From Streptomyces atriruber (GTDB taxonomy: Bacteria > Actinomycetota > Actinomycetes > Streptomycetales > Streptomycetaceae): a stretch of 45,019 nt of DNA. Made by a program: the position numbers and the translations under genes. Shown piece after piece: positions 1-7,863 of this stretch. The notes below the pieces were generated by a model, which ran no database searches, was not told the DNA's origin, and was given only the letters and a program-made list of their open reading frames with translations. The stretch spans positions 1 to 45,019 of the forward strand of contig NZ_LIPN01000167.1 in NCBI RefSeq assembly GCF_001418325.1. Direction: 5' to 3'. Position 1 is the stretch's first letter; each line of letters opens with the position of its first letter.

Positions 1-1
1 C

Positions 2-130
2 GAGGTGCGCCGTGTCGGGCATCCCCGCACCGTGCAGGTCCTGGTCGCCCTCGCCGCCGCCCACCCCGACCCGGCGCTCGCCAAGGCCGTGCGCCGCGCC
101 GCCTTCCAGGTCCACACCGGCGGCGAGTGA
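2..130 (+). CDS. C-terminal fragment of an unidentified protein
   Basis: This is the last 42 codons of a gene whose start lies outside the window; it ends with TGA at 128-130. The visible tail is alanine- and arginine-rich and looks helical (it includes VLVALAAAHPDPALAKAVRR), as in a HEAT-like or other all-helical protein, but it carries no diagnostic motif. I cannot name it. It converges on the metallopeptidase gene, whose stop is only 3 bases away on the other strand. The reading frame is supported by G/C-rich third positions. Confidence 0.6.
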   Translation, partial: EVRRVGHPRTVQVLVALAAAHPDPALAKAVRRAAFQVHTGGE

Positions 131-133
131 GGC

Positions 134-1024
134 TCAGCGGAAGGTGTTGCACCGGCCCATGTCGCCGGTGCGATAGCCCTCGTAGAACCACTGCTGGCGC
201 TGCTCGGCCGAGCCGTGCGTCCAGGACTCCGGGGTGACCCGGCCCTGGAACTTCTCCTGGATCCGGTCGTCGCCCACCGCGGCCGCCGCGTCCAGGCCGT
301 CACGGATGTCGTTGTCGTCGAGCCTGCTGATCAGCGTCTTGCCCGTGCGGTCGTCCGGACTGCGCGTCGCGTGCCGTGCCCACACCCCGGCGTAGCAGTC
401 GGCCTGCAGCTCGACCTTCACGGCGTTGCTGTCCCGGCCCGTGCGGCCGTCCTGGGAGCGCCGCAGGGTTCCCATCAGGTTCTGCACGTGGTGCCCGTAC
501 TCGTGGGCCACGACGTAGGCCTGCGCGAAGGGCCCGCCGCTGGAGCCGAACTTGGTCCGCAGGTCGTCGAAGAAGCCCAGGTCGAGATAGACCCGCCGGT
601 CGCCGGGGCAGTAGAACGGGCCGACCGCCGACGTGGCGGTGCCGCAGGCGGTGCCCGTCCGGCCGCTGAACAGGATGGTCTGCGCGGGGGAGTACGCCCC
701 CTGTCTGCGCTGGAACTCGGGGCGCCAGAAGTCCTGGACGCTGTTGACCACCGCCACGATGCGGCAGTCGTCCTTGCTGTTCGCGTCCCGCCCCTTGTGA
801 CAGGTCTGCTGGACCTGCGCAAGGGACGAGGAGGTGGCCGTAGGCTCCTCGTTGCCCGAGGAGAGGCCCAGCTGGTCGGGGCCGACGCCGAAGAAGAGCC
901 CCAGGAGCAGGGCGATCAGACCGGCGATGCCGCCGCCCACCGTCGCCCGGCCGCCGGGGATCCGACTGCCGCGCACATCCTGCACCTCCGAGGTGTCCAG
1001 ATCGGCGTCGTCGTCGAACTGCAT
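134..1024 (-). CDS. Neutral zinc metallopeptidase, YpfJ family, membrane-anchored
   Basis: A 296-residue protein with a short cytoplasmic N-terminus, one hydrophobic segment at about residues 28-48 and an extracytoplasmic catalytic domain. The zinc-binding helix is AHEYGHHVQ, with HEXXH at residues 174-178, and Glu175 is the expected general base. Four cysteines precede it (residues 75, 87, 127 and 139) and could form disulfides. This pattern fits the bacterial YpfJ/neutral zinc metallopeptidase family (DUF at about 290 residues); substrates of the family are not established. I chose the ATG at 1024 because GAGGGG sits 7 bases upstream; the reading frame stays open to 1180 but that extension has no ribosome site. 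It runs divergently from the next gene. Confidence 0.88.
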   Translation of the reverse strand: MQFDDDADLDTSEVQDVRGSRIPGGRATVGGGIAGLIALLLGLFFGVGPDQLGLSSGNEEPTATSSSLAQVQQTCHKGRDANSKDDCRIVAVVNSVQDFWRPEFQRRQGAYSPAQTILFSGRTGTACGTATSAVGPFYCPGDRRVYLDLGFFDDLRTKFGSSGGPFAQAYVVAHEYGHHVQNLMGTLRRSQDGRTGRDSNAVKVELQADCYAGVWARHATRSPDDRTGKTLISRLDDNDIRDGLDAAAAVGDDRIQEKFQGRVTPESWTHGSAEQRQQWFYEGYRTGDMGRCNTFR

Positions 1025-1251
1025 GCGTGCACCCCTCTGCCGGGCATCCGGAACGGCCCACGCCGTCCCGCGCCGGGCTACCGGCCACTTCATCCTGATA
1101 TGCCCGCCCCGGCCGGGCGCCGGAGGGAGGTCCGAACGGGGGACGCGGAGCGCTCCCCGCGCCGTGTCGTCCCGTCGCACGGCGGCCGCCCCGACCCCCG
1201 CGGCTACGCTCTGCGCCTGATCCGTGGGCAGTGGTACCGAAGGGGGGCGTC

Positions 1252-2007
1252 ATGTCCGCTCTGCCGCTCGACGCGACCGGCCACGCCCCGGCCCGTCGGG
1301 GCACGCGCATCGCGCTGCCCGTGGCCCTCGCCGTGCTCGCCCTGCCGCTCGTCACCGCCGCCCACCACGCGCGGCCCGCCCCCTACGGAGACCGCCTCAC
1401 CGTCCACGCGCGCGTGGACCGCGTGGATGATGCGTCGCCCGTCGGCGACCCCGCGCTGCGCGCGAAGGGCCGGGCCGTCGAGGCGTACGACAAAGAGAGC
1501 GGCAGCCGCCGTTGGACCTACACGCGCGCGGGACGCCGTCCCGTCGCGCTCCTGCCCGCGCCGGGCCACGCCTTCACGCTCTGGAACGACGGCCTGGTCA
1601 CCGACACCGCCCGCGGCTCCGTGCGCTGGCACCGCGCCGTCCCCGCGAGCGCCGACTGGCTGCGCACCCCGGACGCCCGGGACGGCGCCGGGGTCCTGCA
1701 GCCGCTCACCCCGGACGCCGGAATGCTGGCCGTCGTCACCCCGCACCGCATCGCCGCCTACCGCACCTCGGACGGCGATCTGCGCTGGGTGCTGCCCGCC
1801 GGGCCCGGCTGCGCCTTCGCACCCGCACGCTCGGTCCGCCGCGGCGGGGCGCTCCTGGTCGCCCAGCCCTGCGCGGGCCCGGCCGCGGCCTGGACCGCCC
1901 AGGTCGTCGCGGTGGACGACTACGGCAGGATCGTTCCGGGCCGCGCTCCACTGGGCAACGGGGACGTGCGGCGGGGCCCCGGCGGCAGCGGCAGCCCGGA
2001 AAACTAG
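1252..2007 (+). CDS. Membrane-anchored PQQ-repeat-like protein of unknown function
   Basis: A 251-residue protein with an N-terminal membrane anchor at about residues 18-37 and an extracytoplasmic remainder. The body carries several repeats of the form aspartate or glycine, then RW followed by a strand (SGSRRWTY, RGSVRWHR, DGDLRWVLP), the spacing seen in PQQ/BamB-type beta-propeller blades. It is too short for a full eight-blade propeller, so it may be a partial propeller or a degenerate lineage. The ATG at 1252 follows a G-run (AAGGGGGG) at 1240-1247. It may share the divergent promoter region with the zinc metallopeptidase at 134-1024, and both act outside the membrane. No catalytic residues are recognisable. 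Confidence 0.7.
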   Translation: MSALPLDATGHAPARRGTRIALPVALAVLALPLVTAAHHARPAPYGDRLTVHARVDRVDDASPVGDPALRAKGRAVEAYDKESGSRRWTYTRAGRRPVALLPAPGHAFTLWNDGLVTDTARGSVRWHRAVPASADWLRTPDARDGAGVLQPLTPDAGMLAVVTPHRIAAYRTSDGDLRWVLPAGPGCAFAPARSVRRGGALLVAQPCAGPAAAWTAQVVAVDDYGRIVPGRAPLGNGDVRRGPGGSGSPEN

Positions 2008-2021
2008 TTGCGGCGGCCCGT

Positions 2022-2027
2022 TAGAAT
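2022..2027 (+). promoter_or_regulatory. Possible -10 element (TAGAAT) upstream of the ABC-F gene
   Basis: TAGAAT is a good match to the bacterial -10 hexamer. Its spacing would place transcription start at about 2034-2035, exactly on the ATG of a short reading frame. No convincing -35 element is visible. A 14-base perfect palindrome, GCTGCCATGGCAGC at 2029-2042, overlaps the predicted start point. Confidence 0.35.
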
Positions 2028-2034
2028 GGCTGCC

Positions 2035-2067
2035 ATGGCAGCACCTCTCCTCAGTTGGACGGCATAG
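2035..2067 (+). CDS. Possible leaderless leader peptide (10 residues) before the ABC-F gene
   Basis: The frame encodes MAAPLLSWTA and ends with TAG. It has no ribosome site, but its ATG coincides with the start point predicted from the TAGAAT at 2022, so it could be read from a leaderless transcript. A CTGAG at 2077-2081 can pair either with CTCAG inside this frame (2050-2054) or with CTCAG at 2085-2089, so two exclusive small hairpins are possible before the ABC-F start. Leader-peptide attenuation is known for several antibiotic-responsive ABC-F genes. Here it is inference only, and the frame is short enough to arise by chance. Confidence 0.3.
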   Translation: MAAPLLSWTA

Positions 2068-2128
2068 ACACCGGTCCTGAGCACCTCAGTCGTCCCTCTC
2101 GCCGTCCACTCTGTTTCTGGAGAACCCC

Positions 2129-3727
2129 GTGATCACCGCTTCCGGCATCGAGCTGCGCGCCGGCGCCCGCATCCTCATCGAGAACGCCACCTTCCGCATC
2201 GCGAAGGGCGACCGCATCGGCCTCGTCGGCCGCAACGGCGCGGGCAAGACCACCCTCACCAAGTGCCTGGCAGGTGAGGGCATCCCCGCGGGCGGCACGA
2301 TCTCCCGCTCCGGAGAGGTCGGCTACCTCCCGCAGGACCCCCGCACCGGCGACCTCGACGTGCTCGCCCGCAACCGCATCCTCTCCGCGCGCGGCCTCGA
2401 CGTACTGATCCGCAAGATGCGCGAGAACGAACAGCGCATCGCGAACGGCTCGGGTGCCACCCGCGAGAAGGCCCTCAAGCAGTACGAGCGCCAGGAGACG
2501 GAGTTCCTCACCAAGGGCGGGTACGCCGCCGAGGCCGAGGCCGCCACCATCGCCGCCGCGCTGAACCTCCCCGACCGTGTGCTCGGCCAGCCCCTGCACA
2601 CGCTCTCCGGTGGTCAGCGCCGCCGCATCGAGCTGGCCCGCATCCTCTTCTCGGACGCCGACACGCTCCTCCTGGACGAGCCGACCAACCACCTCGACGC
2701 CGACTCCATCGTCTGGCTCCGGGACTACCTGAAGACGTACCGCGGCGGCTTCATCGTGATCTCCCACGACGTCGACCTCGTCGAGACGGTCGTGAACAAG
2801 GTCTTCTATCTGGATGCCAACCGCGCCCAGATCGACGTCTACAACATGGGCTGGAAGCTCTACCAGCAGCAGCGCGAGTCCGACGAGAAGCGCCGCAAGC
2901 GCGAGCGTCAGAACGCCGAGAAGAAGGCCGCGACGCTGCACTCGCAGGCCGACAAGATGCGCGCCAAGGCCACCAAGACCGTCGCCGCGCAGAACATGGC
3001 CAAGCGGGCCGACAAGCTCCTCGCGGGCCTGGAGGCGGTGCGCCAGAACGACAAGGTCGCCAAGCTCCGCTTCCCCGAGCCCTCGCCCTGCGGCAAGACG
3101 CCGCTGATGGCCGAGGGCCTGTCGAAGTCGTACGGCTCGCTGGAGATCTTCACCGACGTCGACCTCGCCATCGACAAGGGCTCGCGCGTCGTCATCCTCG
3201 GCCTCAACGGCGCGGGCAAGACCACGCTGCTGAGGCTCCTCGGCGGCGCGGAGAAGCCCGACACCGGCCAGGTCATCGAGGGCCACGGCCTCAAGCTCGG
3301 CTACTACGCCCAGGAGCACGAGACGCTCGACCCCGAGCGCACGGTCCTGGAGAACATGCGCTCGGCCGCCCCCGACCTCGACCTCGTCGAGGTGCGCAAG
3401 ACGCTCGGCTCGTTCCTCTTCTCCGGGGACGACGTGGACAAGCCCGCCGGAGTGCTCTCCGGCGGCGAGAAGACCCGGCTCGCGCTCGCGACCCTGGTCG
3501 TCTCCTCGGCCAACGTCCTCCTGCTCGACGAGCCCACCAACAACCTCGACCCGGCGAGCCGCGAGGAGATCCTCGGCGCGCTGCGCACCTACAAGGGCGC
3601 CGTCGTCCTCGTCACGCACGACGAGGGCGCCGTCGAGGCGCTCCAGCCGGAGCGCATCATCCTGCTGCCGGACGGCGTCGAGGACCTGTGGGGCCAGGAC
3701 TACGCGGATCTGGTCGCCCTCGCCTGA
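2129..3727 (+). CDS. ABC-F family ATP-binding protein (ribosome-associated)
   Basis: A 532-residue protein with two ABC ATPase cassettes and no membrane segment, the ABC-F layout. Cassette one has Walker A GRNGAGKT at about 34-41, signature LSGGQ at 159-163 and Walker B LLLDEPTNHLD from 180. Cassette two has GLNGAGKT near 359, LSGGE near 443 and LLLDEPTNNLD near 468. A lysine/arginine-rich linker at about 245-320 (with KRRKRERQNAEKKA) is the segment that in this family reaches into the ribosomal E/P site. ABC-F proteins rescue stalled ribosomes or give antibiotic target protection. The sequence resembles the actinobacterial subgroup that, as I recall, contains mycobacterial Rv1473. The start is GTG with GGAG about 7 bases upstream. 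Whether it confers resistance cannot be told from sequence. Confidence 0.92.
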   Translation: MITASGIELRAGARILIENATFRIAKGDRIGLVGRNGAGKTTLTKCLAGEGIPAGGTISRSGEVGYLPQDPRTGDLDVLARNRILSARGLDVLIRKMRENEQRIANGSGATREKALKQYERQETEFLTKGGYAAEAEAATIAAALNLPDRVLGQPLHTLSGGQRRRIELARILFSDADTLLLDEPTNHLDADSIVWLRDYLKTYRGGFIVISHDVDLVETVVNKVFYLDANRAQIDVYNMGWKLYQQQRESDEKRRKRERQNAEKKAATLHSQADKMRAKATKTVAAQNMAKRADKLLAGLEAVRQNDKVAKLRFPEPSPCGKTPLMAEGLSKSYGSLEIFTDVDLAIDKGSRVVILGLNGAGKTTLLRLLGGAEKPDTGQVIEGHGLKLGYYAQEHETLDPERTVLENMRSAAPDLDLVEVRKTLGSFLFSGDDVDKPAGVLSGGEKTRLALATLVVSSANVLLLDEPTNNLDPASREEILGALRTYKGAVVLVTHDEGAVEALQPERIILLPDGVEDLWGQDYADLVALA

Positions 3728-4092
3728 GCACCGGGCCACGGCGTCCACCGCGCTTGATCGAATGACTGATCCACTGCGTATGGATCATTCGGCCGATCCG
3801 TGATCCCTCATCTGTGTGAGCTGTCCTCGTACCGAGGTGTGGCATACACGGATTTTGGCGCCGAGCTGCGACAAGGCGACCCCCGTCGCCCGGCACGGCG
3901 CTGACCTGGAGATTCGCTGTATCACCCGTTCCGCTTCGGATGGATCGACGCGCGGAATCGTTAATTCCGATCGTGGTAGACGCTCCCGAAGGCGCGAACC
4001 GCGCCGTACGGACCTTGTCGAATGGGTGGCCAGGAAGCCCGGGAGGGGTGATCATGAGAAGTCCAGAGCGCACTTCCCATGAGGAGGCACGG
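3728..4092. other. 365-base intergenic region with three inverted repeats
   Basis: No gene is visible here. It has lower GC than its surroundings and contains the repeat at 3760-3790, a CCTCG-TAC-CGAGG palindrome at 3825-3837, and a CGGAAT-CGTTA-ATTCCG palindrome at 3953-3969. The last lies 124 bases before the preferred start of the helix-turn-helix gene and could be its operator. The HTH frame is open back to about 3940, but third-position composition there is poor, so I do not treat that part as coding. Confidence 0.5.
3760..3790. terminator. Inverted repeat downstream of the ABC-F gene
   Basis: TGATCCA at 3767-3773 pairs with TGGATCA at 3781-3787 across a 7-base loop. With a 4-base bulge the pairing extends to the outer GAATGA/ATTC arms. 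It lies 33 bases after the ABC-F stop and lacks a T-run, so it may be a factor-assisted terminator or an operator rather than a classic intrinsic terminator. Confidence 0.4.
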
Positions 4093-4314
4093 GTGGCCGA
4101 GACTCTGAAGAAGGGCAGCCGGGTAACCGGCGCCGCGCGCGACAAGCTCGCGGCAGACCTGAAGAAGAAGTACGACGGCGGTGCGAGCATCCGGGCGTTG
4201 GCCGAAGAGACCGGCCGCTCGTACGGCTTTGTGCACCGGATGCTCAGCGAATCCGGCGTCACGCTGCGGGGACGCGGCGGGGCGACGCGAGGCAAGAAGG
4301 CCGCCGCCGGCTGA
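4093..4314 (+). CDS. Small helix-turn-helix protein (conserved in Streptomyces)
   Basis: A 73-residue basic protein. A predicted helix-turn-helix covers about residues 28-56 (ASIRALAEETGRSYGFVHRM), followed by a GRGG-rich basic tail. It resembles the small, strongly conserved Streptomyces HTH proteins of unknown role, probably DNA-binding and perhaps nucleoid-associated or regulatory. I prefer the GTG at 4093 because GAGGAGG lies 5 bases upstream. An in-frame ATG at 4054 also has a purine-rich site (GGAGGGG), so a protein 13 residues longer is possible. The gene stands alone, with inverted repeats on both sides. Confidence 0.75.
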   Translation: MAETLKKGSRVTGAARDKLAADLKKKYDGGASIRALAEETGRSYGFVHRMLSESGVTLRGRGGATRGKKAAAG

Positions 4315-4349
4315 CGGCAGGCGGCACGCTGTCCCATGGTCCGATGGTG

Positions 4350-4383
4350 ACCACCCGGTCGGTCGCGTGACCGGCCGGGTGGT
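4350..4383. terminator. Inverted repeat between the HTH and crotonase genes
   Basis: ACCACCCGG at 4350-4358 is the reverse complement of CCGGGTGGT at 4375-4383, giving a 9-pair stem with a 16-base loop. It is 35 bases after the HTH stop and 66 bases before the crotonase start, so it may terminate the former or act as an operator for the latter. There is no T-run. Confidence 0.4.
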
Positions 4384-4449
4384 TACTGTGCAGTCACTTA
4401 CGGGCGCTCCCGGCGTCCGGTCCGACCGCACCCCCATCGGAGGCACCCC

Positions 4450-5253
4450 ATGGCTTCGTCCGACAGCGAGCTCGCACCGGTTCTCGACAAGGACGGCGTA
4501 CGCCTCACCATCGACGAGGCCGTCGCCACGGTGACGCTGACCAATCCGGCCAAGCGCAACGCCCAATCTCCCGCGCTGTGGAGGGCGTTGGTCGAGGCCG
4601 GTCAGCTGCTGCCGGGCAACGTCCGAGTCGTGGTGCTGCGCGGAGAGGGCAAGTCCTTCTCCGCGGGCCTGGACCGGCAGGCGTTCACGCCCGAGGGCTT
4701 CGACGGCGAACCGTCCTTCATCGATCTGGCACGCGGTGAGGACGGCCTTCTCGACGCCACGATCACCGAGTACCAAGAAGCGTTCACCTGGTGGCGGCGC
4801 AGCGACATCGTGTCCATCGCCGCCGTCCAGGGCCACGCCATCGGCGCGGGCTTCCAGCTCGCGCTCGCCTGTGATCTGCGGATCGCGGCGGACGACGTGC
4901 AGTTCGCCATGCGCGAGACCAGCCTGGGCCTGGTCCCCGACCTCACCGGCACGCATCCGCTGGTGGGGCTCGTCGGCTATGCCCGCGCGCTGGAGATCTG
5001 CGCCACCGGGCGCTTCGTCCACGCGGACGAGGCCGAGCGGGTGGGCCTCGCCAACCTCGTCGTGCCCGTCGACCAGCTCGACGCTGCCGCCAGGGACTTG
5101 GCCGCCGCGCTCGTCGCCGCGCCCCGGGACGCCGTCATCGAGACCAAGGCGCTGCTGCAGGGCGCCGCGGGCCGCTCCTACGAAGAGCAGCGGGTCGCAG
5201 AGCGCGCCGCACAGGGGCGCCGACTGCGCGACCTCGCGGGCCTCGGCGACTGA
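4450..5253 (+). CDS. Enoyl-CoA hydratase/isomerase (crotonase) family protein, atypical active site
   Basis: A 267-residue crotonase-fold protein. The CoA and oxyanion-hole segments are visible as SFSAGLDR at about 69-76 and QGHAIGAGFQ at 127-136. In classical hydratases two glutamates activate water. Here the first position, after the GAGF turn, is Gln136, while the second is kept as Glu156 in RETSLGLVPD. One missing glutamate suggests an isomerase, thioesterase-like or other crotonase reaction rather than plain hydration. The length is normal for the family. The ATG at 4450 follows GGAGG by 8 bases. It appears to be a single-gene unit and converges on the gene at 5291. Confidence 0.85.
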   Translation: MASSDSELAPVLDKDGVRLTIDEAVATVTLTNPAKRNAQSPALWRALVEAGQLLPGNVRVVVLRGEGKSFSAGLDRQAFTPEGFDGEPSFIDLARGEDGLLDATITEYQEAFTWWRRSDIVSIAAVQGHAIGAGFQLALACDLRIAADDVQFAMRETSLGLVPDLTGTHPLVGLVGYARALEICATGRFVHADEAERVGLANLVVPVDQLDAAARDLAAALVAAPRDAVIETKALLQGAAGRSYEEQRVAERAAQGRRLRDLAGLGD

Positions 5254-5290
5254 CGTACTGCCGTAGGCCGACCCCGCACCTCCCCTGCCG

Positions 5291-6031
5291 CTACCGCACG
5301 TCGGTGACGAGCACCGCCACCGACGGGTGGTCGGGCAGGGCCGTGCCGACCGCCGCGCGGACCGCGAGCGCCACGTCCAGAGCGCGGTGCCCGTGGTCCG
5401 TCGCGAGCTCCACGCGCGCGTGGCGGCGCGGCAGCGAGCCCGTCGCCGGGCGCTGCTCGATGTGCACGGCCCGGCCGAGCACGCCGGTCAGCCATGCCAC
5501 TCCGGGCACCGCGAGGGCGGCCCGCTCGGCACGTGCTTCGTCGCTGTCGCTCGCGGCCTGCTCCGTGGACTGCTCGGCGGGCTGCTCGGCGGGCGGAGTG
5601 TGCGGCCTGGACCGGCCGTCCTCGCCGCCTTCCTCGGCCGTGTCGAGCAGGGCCGTCACCTTCAGGTCCACCCCGTCCGTCACCAGGCCGAGCCCGTCCG
5701 CCGCTTCCGAGAGCGCGGCGCGCAGCCGGTCCGCCGCCGCGGGCAGCGGATCGCCCGCGACGGCCGAGAACTCCGCGACGATCCGCAGCGGTCCGGGCGG
5801 CAGCGCGCTCGGCGGTGACGGCACGGCCGCGACGGACGCCTCGCCCGGAGCGGCCGGTGCGATGCGCACCGGCCCGAGACGCACGCCGGGCACCCGCTCA
5901 GCCATCCGGCGCAACGCGCCGTCCACCGCCGATTCCGTCACCCACGCGCCGTCCGCGGCGCCGCCCAGCGGCAGCACCCGGCCGAGCCCCAGCTGTCGGC
6001 GTACCGCCTGCGTCCAACCCTCGCCCGTCAT
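5291..6031 (-). CDS. Asp23-cluster-associated protein of unknown function
   Basis: A 246-residue soluble protein. Two alpha/beta segments with the small, alternating pattern of Asp23-like domains (about residues 25-125 and 170-246) flank a low-complexity acidic linker with repeated AEQ units (about 143-165). In Streptomyces genomes such proteins sit beside the Asp23 cluster; I recall the label 'nucleopolyhedrovirus P10 family', which says nothing of function. It is transcribed divergently from asp23 at 6135, sharing a 103-base promoter region. It probably works with the envelope-stress proteins next door, but that is inferred from position. Confidence 0.65.
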   Translation of the reverse strand: MTGEGWTQAVRRQLGLGRVLPLGGAADGAWVTESAVDGALRRMAERVPGVRLGPVRIAPAAPGEASVAAVPSPPSALPPGPLRIVAEFSAVAGDPLPAAADRLRAALSEAADGLGLVTDGVDLKVTALLDTAEEGGEDGRSRPHTPPAEQPAEQSTEQAASDSDEARAERAALAVPGVAWLTGVLGRAVHIEQRPATGSLPRRHARVELATDHGHRALDVALAVRAAVGTALPDHPSVAVLVTDVR

Positions 6032-6134
6032 GGCTCAAGCCTGCCGCATCCAGGGCGCGCGGGTGTGGGGCCGCGCTTAGTGTGGGCTGAGAAGCAGCCC
6101 CACTCGACCCCCACTCGACAGGGACGGCACGGCC

Positions 6135-6620
6135 ATGACCGACACCGGACAGCGCAAGGCGTCTCAGACGCTGGAGAAGGACTCCCAGGACGAGAGCGCG
6201 GCGAGGTCCGCGCCCGGACGGGGCGGCGGTGATCCCGGCAGCCGGGGCCGCACCACCATCGCGGACGGCGTCGTCGAGAAGATCGCCGGCCTCGCCGCAC
6301 GTGACGTCGACGGCGTACACGCGATGGGCGGCGGCCTCGCCCGCACCTTCGGCGCCGTGCGCGACCGGGTGCCCGGCGGCTCGAAGTCCGTGTCACGCGG
6401 TGTGAAGGCCGAGGTCGGCGAGGTGCAGACCGCGCTCGACCTGGAGATCGTCGTCGAGTACGGCGTCTCGATCGCGGACGTCACACAGGACGTGCGGGAG
6501 AACGTGATCACGGCCGTCGAGCGCATGACCGGGCTCGAGGTCGTCGAGGTCAACATCGCGGTCAGCGACGTGAAGCTGCCCGACGAGGAAGACGACGAGC
6601 CGCAGGGACGCCTTCAGTAG
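6135..6620 (+). CDS. Asp23/Gls24 family envelope stress response protein
   Basis: A 161-residue protein. The Asp23 domain spans about residues 40-150, with the typical opening GRTTIADGVVEKIAGLAARDVDGV and a later VNIAVSDVKLP strand. A charged N-terminal tail and an acidic C-terminal tail flank it. In staphylococci Asp23 is an abundant membrane-associated protein held by AmaP and linked to cell-envelope stress. It is the first gene of a tight operon that ends with AmaP. The ATG at 6135 is preceded by AGGGA. Confidence 0.88.
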   Translation: MTDTGQRKASQTLEKDSQDESAARSAPGRGGGDPGSRGRTTIADGVVEKIAGLAARDVDGVHAMGGGLARTFGAVRDRVPGGSKSVSRGVKAEVGEVQTALDLEIVVEYGVSIADVTQDVRENVITAVERMTGLEVVEVNIAVSDVKLPDEEDDEPQGRLQ

Positions 6621-6664
6621 GACGTCCTCGACGACGTCGACGACGTCTCGATAAGGAGCGCACG

Positions 6665-6850
6665 ATGAGTATGGCCGTGATCGGCATGGCCGTCGGAATG
6701 GCACTCGGCTTCGCCGGATACTTCGGCGGATTCGGGGCGTTCCTGTTGGTGGCCGCCCTGGGCGCGATCGGTTTCGTCGCCGGGAGGTTCCTCGAAGGGG
6801 ACCTGGAGCCCGGCGACTTCTTCCGCACCCGCGGCGACCGGCGGCGGTGA
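6665..6850 (+). CDS. Small membrane protein of the Asp23 operon (DUF2273-like)
   Basis: A 61-residue protein with two closely spaced glycine-rich hydrophobic segments (about 5-22 and 24-41) and a charged tail. In Firmicutes Asp23 operons a small DUF2273 integral membrane protein occupies the same place, and I infer the same role. A strong AAGGAG lies 6 bases before the ATG at 6665, and an in-frame ATG at 6671 is an alternative. It is 44 bases after asp23 and 3 bases before the next gene. Confidence 0.75.
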   Translation: MSMAVIGMAVGMALGFAGYFGGFGAFLLVAALGAIGFVAGRFLEGDLEPGDFFRTRGDRRR

Positions 6851-6853
6851 GCG

Positions 6854-7198
6854 GTGGCGGCACAGGTCGAGCCCCGGGAGCGCGGCGCGACCCGGATCGC
6901 CGACCGGGTCGTCGCGAAGATCGCCGCGCGGGCGGCGCGCGAGGCGGTGGACGCGGTTCCGGCCGACGGTTCGCCGCCGCGCGCCACGGTCTCCGTCCAC
7001 CGTGAATCGGCCCGTATCCGCGTCAGCCTGGAGCTCGACTACCCCTGCGACATCGGCGGGCAGTGCGGCGCGGTGCGTCGCCATGTCACCGAGCGGGTAG
7101 AGGCGTTGGCGGGGATGGACGTACCCGAGGTGGCCGTTCAGGTGGAGCGGCTGCACTCCGCGCAGGTGCGCGCCGCGGCGCAGGGGAGGACACGATGA
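6854..7198 (+). CDS. Second Asp23/Gls24-like protein
   Basis: A 114-residue protein. It opens with the Asp23-type sequence ATRIADRVVAKIAARAAREAVDAV and continues with a SVHRESARIRVSLELDYPCD strand pair and an EVAVQVERLH strand. It is shorter than the protein at 6135 and lacks the long tails. The start is GTG at 6854, 3 bases after the upstream stop, and its stop overlaps the next start (ATGA), so translation is coupled. Two Asp23-like subunits in one operon may mean a mixed assembly on the membrane. Confidence 0.78.
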   Translation: MAAQVEPRERGATRIADRVVAKIAARAAREAVDAVPADGSPPRATVSVHRESARIRVSLELDYPCDIGGQCGAVRRHVTERVEALAGMDVPEVAVQVERLHSAQVRAAAQGRTR

Positions 7199-7863
7199 GT
7201 GAACCCCGAGGGGGTGGCGGCACCCAGCCGCTGCCGGTCATCGAACAGTCGGCGGGCGAGTTCGGCCAGTCGGCGTCCGCGGCGGCCTACGACCCGCTGC
7301 CCACGCTCTCCGACGAAGAGAAGGCCACCCGTTTCTGGGCGCCCCGCCGGGTGCCCGCCGCTCTCCTCGCCCTGGTGGTCCTCGGCGCCGCCGGGCTCCT
7401 CCTCTACGACGTCGTCGCCGTCCGGGCCGACCATCCCGCGATGCACTGGCGACGCGAACTGGCCCGTCAGCTCGGCAGGCGCCCCCTCGACGACACCGCG
7501 GTGCTCGTCGGGGCCGGGGTCGCCGCCGTCCTCGGGATCTTGCTCGTGGTGCTGGCCGCGACACCCGGGCAGCGCGGCATCCTGCCGATGCGCCGCACCC
7601 ACTCCGAGGTCCGCGCGGGGCTGTACCGCGGCGCCGCCGCCATGGTGCTCCGCGACCGGGCCATGGACGTGCCCGGCGTGCAGTCCGTGCGGGTCCGCGT
7701 GAAGCGCTCCAAGGTGGACGTGCGCGCCGTCTCCCACTTCCGTGAACTCGACGACGTACGGGGCGACCTGGACGCGACGCTGGCCGACGGCATCCGCGAC
7801 CTGGGACTCGCCCGCGCCCCCGGGCTCTCCGTCCGGGTGGCCCGGCCCGGTAGGAAGGGGTGA
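7195..7863 (+). CDS. DUF6286 family membrane protein of the Asp23 operon
   Basis: A 222-residue protein. After a disordered N-terminus it has membrane helices at about 53-73 and 101-122, then a cytoplasmic domain with Asp23-like strands (VQSVRVRVKRSKVDVRAVSH, then PGLSVRVARP). This two-helix-plus-domain plan is the same as AmaP's, so it may be a second membrane anchor. The ATG at 7195 overlaps the previous stop and has GGGGAGGA upstream. The extended open frame before 7195 is a shadow of the previous gene. Confidence 0.8.
   Translation: MSEPRGGGGTQPLPVIEQSAGEFGQSASAAAYDPLPTLSDEEKATRFWAPRRVPAALLALVVLGAAGLLLYDVVAVRADHPAMHWRRELARQLGRRPLDDTAVLVGAGVAAVLGILLVVLAATPGQRGILPMRRTHSEVRAGLYRGAAAMVLRDRAMDVPGVQSVRVRVKRSKVDVRAVSHFRELDDVRGDLDATLADGIRDLGLARAPGLSVRVARPGRKG

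Noticed and set aside
2051..3748. Long open frame (565 codons) antisense to the ABC-F gene
   Set aside because: It has no family motif and mirrors the codon structure of the real gene; such antisense frames are routine in very GC-rich DNA.
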